A stretch of 64,000 nt of DNA from Prostheceraeus crozeri. Its lineage: Eukaryota > Platyhelminthes > Polycladida > Euryleptidae. Both the position numbers and the translations under genes were made by a program. Shown piece after piece: positions 59,586-64,000 of the stretch (position 1 is its first letter; each line of letters starts with the position of its first letter). The notes below the pieces were generated by a model that worked only from the letters and a program-made list of their open reading frames with translations, was not told where the DNA came from and made no database searches. The DNA lies in NCBI GenBank assembly GCA_907163375.1, contig CAJQUW010015391.1, positions 1,116,001-1,180,000 on the forward strand, in the 5' to 3' direction.

Positions 59586-62500
59586 TTATGCTAAGACGTC
59601 TCCTGAATGTGGTAGTGTGAGTTTAATTCTTTTGGGTGGTGGTATGTTTGTGTCAGGATGTCCATGTGGAAGAGATATGTTGTGTTCTAGCCAGCACCTC
59701 TTATCCTCCCATGCTGAAAGCGCCCGTTTCCTAAAAGTATGAGTTTTGATCTCATGCGACTTAGATTTTAAGATTGTCATATTGACAAACGTTATATTTT
59801 TATTTCTATAGGCTTTCCTGAAATTCTTATGTTTCATGTTAGAGACCAATGATCTTGATATGCCTTTAGCGCGCTTAATGCTATCATCACTATCCTTTAA
59901 TTTCATAGAATACATTTTAGGGCGGAGGAGAATCATTTCAGCTATCTCCTTCCCTGCTGTCTCATCCTTAAAGCAGCCAAGTTTTGCCTTATTTTTGATG
60001 GAGTATAGTGGATGATTAGCAGGATAATTTGATGTATCAAAATATCTTTCTAAAGATTTTCCTACTTCATTAAAATTTAAATCTTTTTGAGTGGTAATAC
60101 CTAAAAAGAAACTATCTGTGTCACCACCCAACAAACGAACCTCTTTTACGAGAGGACACGGTTTTAGTATTTTATAGAAGAGTTGATACATTTCAAGCTT
60201 GGAGTAATCTAGAACAGCTTGACCAATATAGATGGGTTTGCACAACTCAACTTCAGATTTTATCATTTTAATACCTACAAGATCCTCATCGATTATGTCT
60301 CTATCGATGAATAGAGGTGATGAGGTCAATTTGTGATACTTTTGATCATCATTAACTAGTTTGTAGTTTACGCGCTTTCTAACATCCTCCATCGTCTTAC
60401 CAAATAGACTGTTGTTCTTATATTTATAAAAATCTTTTTCAAAATTATTTTGGGCTAGTGCACGTTTCTGACTGTTACTATCTATGTAGGGTTTGAGGAA
60501 GGCTTTCTGTCTAAATTTAATAATGCGGTGAACTCTTTTTAAAATCATGCCCATTTCTAAATAAAATTTTAAGATGCTAAAGTGGACTAGATAGTTTTCC
60601 TTATCATATTGAGTGAGTAAAAGTTTGCGGCAAGGCTTATACTTGGGTTGTCCACATGATTCTAAATCTTTATGAAATTGTTTCATAAAGTCGGAAAACA
60701 TATCTTTACTCACTTCACCTGATTCGGGTGCGAGTGGAAAATCTACGGTTTTATGTTTAATATTATTTGGATAGATTAGATCTATCTCAAAATAATATCC
60801 CAATCACCTTCATCTGGAATTGCTAGTATGTTGGAAGGGTTGGAGAAATGTTGAATTTCACTATCATCTAACCAGCTAAACTCAGAGTGAGGTAGCGGTT
60901 TGGATAATGAACTACCATACAAATTATTTTGGTCATAATACTTCAGATGAGTCTGGTCATTGCCTACTATTTTTGATTTTAACCTATGTTTATTTACAAA
61001 TGTGAGACCACCGCGAATTCCTCGCTCAAATAAATTATACATCTCTGGATCTTGTAAGAGATGAATGGTCTCACCAGTCATTTTAAAAGCAGACTTAAAT
61101 GACATGGCTGGCAGACTGACAAAGTGGACGGGATCTAACTTATCTTCTTCTAATGCCACTCGTCGAAACTCCTGAAATACATCAGCCAGCAAAAATACAT
61201 CTAACTTAAGGTAGGCAATCATATATTCACCAAATATATGGCAGTCAAATTTTATCCATGCATCTTGTGCATGATCATAATCTTCGGTCTTACATTCTGC
61301 GCCGGTCAAATCATTTTTAAATTTATCTATGGGCGGAAGAGAAGTCTCGCCGAGTTTACTAATTGCATCAAAATATGCATATGGAAAGACTCCTTTCCGT
61401 GTGATGACTTCATCGGTTAGATTTGGATATTGTTTCTTAAGATTTTGTGTTAGTGGAAGAGACTTTAGATTTTGCACGAGAGAGGCCAGTGATGCAGTCA
61501 TAAATTGGTAGGAATCTAAAAATTTTATATCAAAATAGACCGTCTTATTTTCTTTAGTTTTATCGACAGGCACTTTTGCTGTCATGGCCATAAACTTCTC
61601 TCTCGTTTGTGCTATTACATCAAGCTTCCACTCTTTCATTTGACCTAAACCTCCTTTTATTATCATATGGCTGTCGTAGCCCTTGAAATTATGGAAAATG
61701 ACGGGTAATGTACGCCGCTTCATCCTCAGCGAAAAATTACATTTTGAACAGAGTGCGTTTCTAAATTTACCAGTGATGTGGTCATGGTCGCGCACTTTCT
61801 TAATCTTATCATCGTCAAATGTTTTCCTACATTTGGGGCAAACGTTGCAACTATTAAATTTTGCTTGATCATCTGCTGTCATATGCAATGATCTGCGATA
61901 GAGTTCACCATCATGCTTTTGTTGAAATTTTACAGCCTGTTCGAGGAATTGTAGGAATTGGTAAATACAATCCTCACCTTGCCAGACGTGCATTTTATTT
62001 TTTCTATTTTGGAAATGGTCATGCCATACTTCATAGCAGGAAATGGCTGCTGGTCGATGGATGTTATCATCGATATAACATTCGATGTCAGCATAGATGA
62101 CACGAAGAGGACTTAGTTCATCGCCATTCTCTCTATATGAAAACTCCTTATCTTTGGGCATGCGTTCCATTTGCAGTTTACCTCGCTTACACCACTCATA
62201 ATGAGTTTCAAATTTGTTTTTACTCCTAAAGTTCCGAATGCATCTGTCACAGTAATAAATCTCTGATGAGGTAGAATTTCTTAAGTGGTGGTATAAGCGA
62301 GAGATTTTGGGAATGCCGCAGTAGTGCCATTCCTCACTATCATCCTGTCTTACTAATAAAAGGTTGACAACATGGTCATAACAACTCGAACGCGAGTTGT
62401 AGCGCACACCCTTCAATCCCTTTTCCCAAACATGGAGAACTATTTTAATGTTGTTCAATTTTTCAAATTTTTCTATATCTTTAATTTTCATATCGTCACT

Positions 62501-63404
62501 ATTACAGTCATCGAAGTTTAATTCATTCTCCCACTGCCTATAGCTATATGTACGATTTCGATTCGCATTGATGTCATTATAGTGGAGAATGGAGAGGACA
62601 GCATATTTAAAACATTGCGATTCGCAATCGACATTGATGACTGCTGTTTTGTTTTTTAAATTTTTTGGAAGTTTAAAGGAGCCTCGACCACTATGATTTC
62701 CTAATAAACTGATTTTAAATAAGGCGGACTCAATGCCGTCAAAAATGAGACCGCTATCGCGCTCGTTAAATTTATCAATATTTAATTTTAATCCTTGGAT
62801 GTGAAAATTTATCCAAGACTCATAGTCTACAACCTCGGTTGCAGGAGAGGAGGGTATGTGAAACTCTAACCTCTCTATTATTTGTCCAGTATGGTGGTCG
62901 ATTTTTACATATTTTATTTTAAGATAGATGAGCGCCTTCATCCTAAAATTGTCTAAATTGTTGAAGAGTGCTTCTATCAATGATGAATTTTGATGAAACC
63001 ATTCCTCAAAGTTAGCAATGGTTTCTGAGGAGTCCATCTGGTAGTTCCTCACTAAATTATTTATGGACACCTCAGTGAGTCGGATAGAGGAGGGTACCGT
63101 TGGTGTAGGTATCGTTCGTGTGTGTATGTTGAAGTCTGTGCGAAGATAGTTCAAAACGTGTCTCGAAAGACTGAATGCATAAATCGCAAGAAAAGGAGAC
63201 ATCGTTAACAGAATCATCCCTACCTTCGGAGATTGATGCCGGCTTAGGTCGACAAACACCTCGCTTGATGTGTCGGGTGAGATCCCATTTCCTCGTGAAG
63301 ATGTGCCCACAGTCAGCACATTCCCACTCGTTGCCATATCGCGACAGTTCTGAGCTGGAACTCGCATCACCTGAAAGAGAAATCATTCTATCATCTCTGT
63401 TCAA
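59586..63404 (-). pseudogene. Polinton DNA polymerase B (protein-primed type), broken
   Basis: From the N-terminus: two C2H2 zinc fingers (CADCGHIFTRKWDLTRH, CDLCIQSFETRFELSSH), a variable domain, a Cys/His cluster (CPKCRKTF...RDHDHITGKFRNALCSKCN), a 3'-5' exonuclease with YADIECYID and FHNFKGYDSH, then the polymerase with KYYDQNNLYGSSLS (motif A), KYKNNSLFGKTMEDV (motif B) and LLGGDTDSFFLG (motif C, DTDS). All catalytic motifs are recognisable. It copies the linear element genome from a protein primer. It is encoded leftward from the promoter at 63.7 kb. Confidence 0.9.
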
Positions 63405-63560
63405 GCCTCAGTGTAGTGTTACAACCTACCTTGACTCAATAACTCTAAACTTTCCTCGAGAAGAGAGGGCGTTGGTGATGAAGTTGATGCCTGAAATTGA
63501 GGAAGATGCTATTAGTCACACGTTTGAGGGAGATGAGAGAGGAAATCTTTAACTTACCAT
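63405..63560 (-). other. polB 5' leader with candidate short introns
   Basis: On the minus strand a donor GTAAGTTA at 63557, an acceptor TTTCAG at about 63495, a second donor GTAGGTTG at about 63432 and an acceptor TCTTTCAG at about 63372 outline two introns of about 60 bases. The left gene block has a similar leader intron after its matched promoter. Confidence 0.5.
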
Positions 63561-63664
63561 TTTAATGAAATATGATCAGACAGAATAATAGTCAAAGAGA
63601 GAGATCGTGCGTTCGTCACTTGTATGATTCACAGATTAAATGAAATGACATGAATGTCACTTTG

Positions 63665-63712
63665 CTTATATACTTTCATTCTCTTCATTCATTGGATGTT
63701 CATTCTGATTGG
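63665..63712 (-). promoter_or_regulatory. Leftward promoter of polB: two CCAAT boxes and TATA
   Basis: Read on the minus strand, CCAAT starts at 63712 and 63695 (17 apart) and TATATAAG starts at 63672 (23 after the second CCAAT). These distances are identical to those of the rightward promoter at 46.74 kb, and the bases around the boxes are also alike (CCAATCAGAATGAACATCCA against CCAATGAGGATCATCATCCA). Confidence 0.65.
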
Positions 63713-63785
63713 CTGCTTGTGTATACTTTAGAATTAGAAAAATGTTAAAGTTATCATTATTCAAAGTCAGCATTTCAAAGACAAC

Positions 63786-64000
63786 ATGACAAGTCCTCCA
63801 ACAACACCAAATACCGCATTGGAGTTCTCCTCTCCATGCACATCAGCAAAGGTGCTCGTTACACCAAATGCACCAAGAAAGGCGAAGGTGGAGAAGACAT
63901 ACAATCTGGACAATATACGAAAGTTATCATTATCGGAGGATGATGAAGAGGAGTTGCCCGACCTAACAGGCATACGGTGGAAATATTTACAATATGATGC
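63786..64000 (+). CDS. Start of a further rightward Polinton gene, cut by the window edge
   Basis: An open frame begins MTSPPTTPNTALEFSSPCTS, passes an acidic stretch (LSEDDEEELPDL) and runs on to the last base. It lies divergent from polB. The product is unknown. The composition (Ser/Thr/Pro then acidic) suggests a disordered N-terminus. Confidence 0.55.
   Translation, partial: MTSPPTTPNTALEFSSPCTSAKVLVTPNAPRKAKVEKTYNLDNIRKLSLSEDDEEELPDLTGIRWKYLQYD

Noticed and set aside
63175-63552. 125-codon plus-strand frame opposite the polB start
   Set aside because: It overlaps the zinc-finger coding of polB and its leader on the other strand and has no motif of its own.

Overview
This is metazoan nuclear DNA, AT-rich and gene-poor, packed with transposable elements of animal type (piggyBac, Penelope-like, CR1/jockey-type LINEs, a Polinton). 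The splice sites, TATA/CCAAT promoters and AATAAA signals are eukaryotic. An aquatic invertebrate is a reasonable guess, but the species cannot be told from the sequence. There is no bacterial operon, rRNA or CRISPR array.

Layout. (1) 1-10.9 kb is mostly unassigned intergenic or intronic DNA. It holds a few candidate host exons on the minus strand (3.3 and 4.9-5.1 kb), a 145-bp tandem duplication and a 26-bp palindrome. (2) 10.9-38.9 kb is a nest of elements. Three copies (A, B, C) of a fold-back family with long terminal inverted repeats lie next to each other. Copy A was split by a piggyBac transposon whose ends are now 21.65 kb apart. That piggyBac was itself split by about 18.5 kb of DNA with inverted-repeat ends and an apparent 8-bp target duplication. 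Copy B was split by a LINE with an uninterrupted 878-codon endonuclease/RT frame. A 985-bp TA-flanked MITE sits between A and B. (3) 38.9-45.8 kb holds a second decayed LINE, an LTR-type pol relic, microsatellites, a 2.3-kb block of duplicated sequence and a Penelope 3' fragment. (4) 46.1 kb to the window edge is most of a Polinton (Maverick), a virus-like element. It carries exonuclease, packaging ATPase, integrase with chromodomain, major capsid, adenain-like protease, capsid-associated proteins and protein-primed DNA polymerase B. About ten interruptions are visible; many frames are still open, so it looks fairly young. Its right end lies beyond the window.

The most striking content is in the Polinton at 55.0-56.3 kb: a compact leftward block encoding a full-length (181-residue) TATA-binding-protein-like protein with both TBP half-repeats, next to two related proteins that look like PC4/p15 transcription coactivators. 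Together with two matched promoters (two CCAAT boxes and a TATA box at identical spacings, one driving the left gene block and one driving polB in the opposite direction), this suggests the element carries its own transcription-initiation factors. I do not recall this module being described for Polintons. Other points of note are the 21.65-kb piggyBac with an empty site preserved in a neighbouring repeat, and the 18.5-kb insert inside it.
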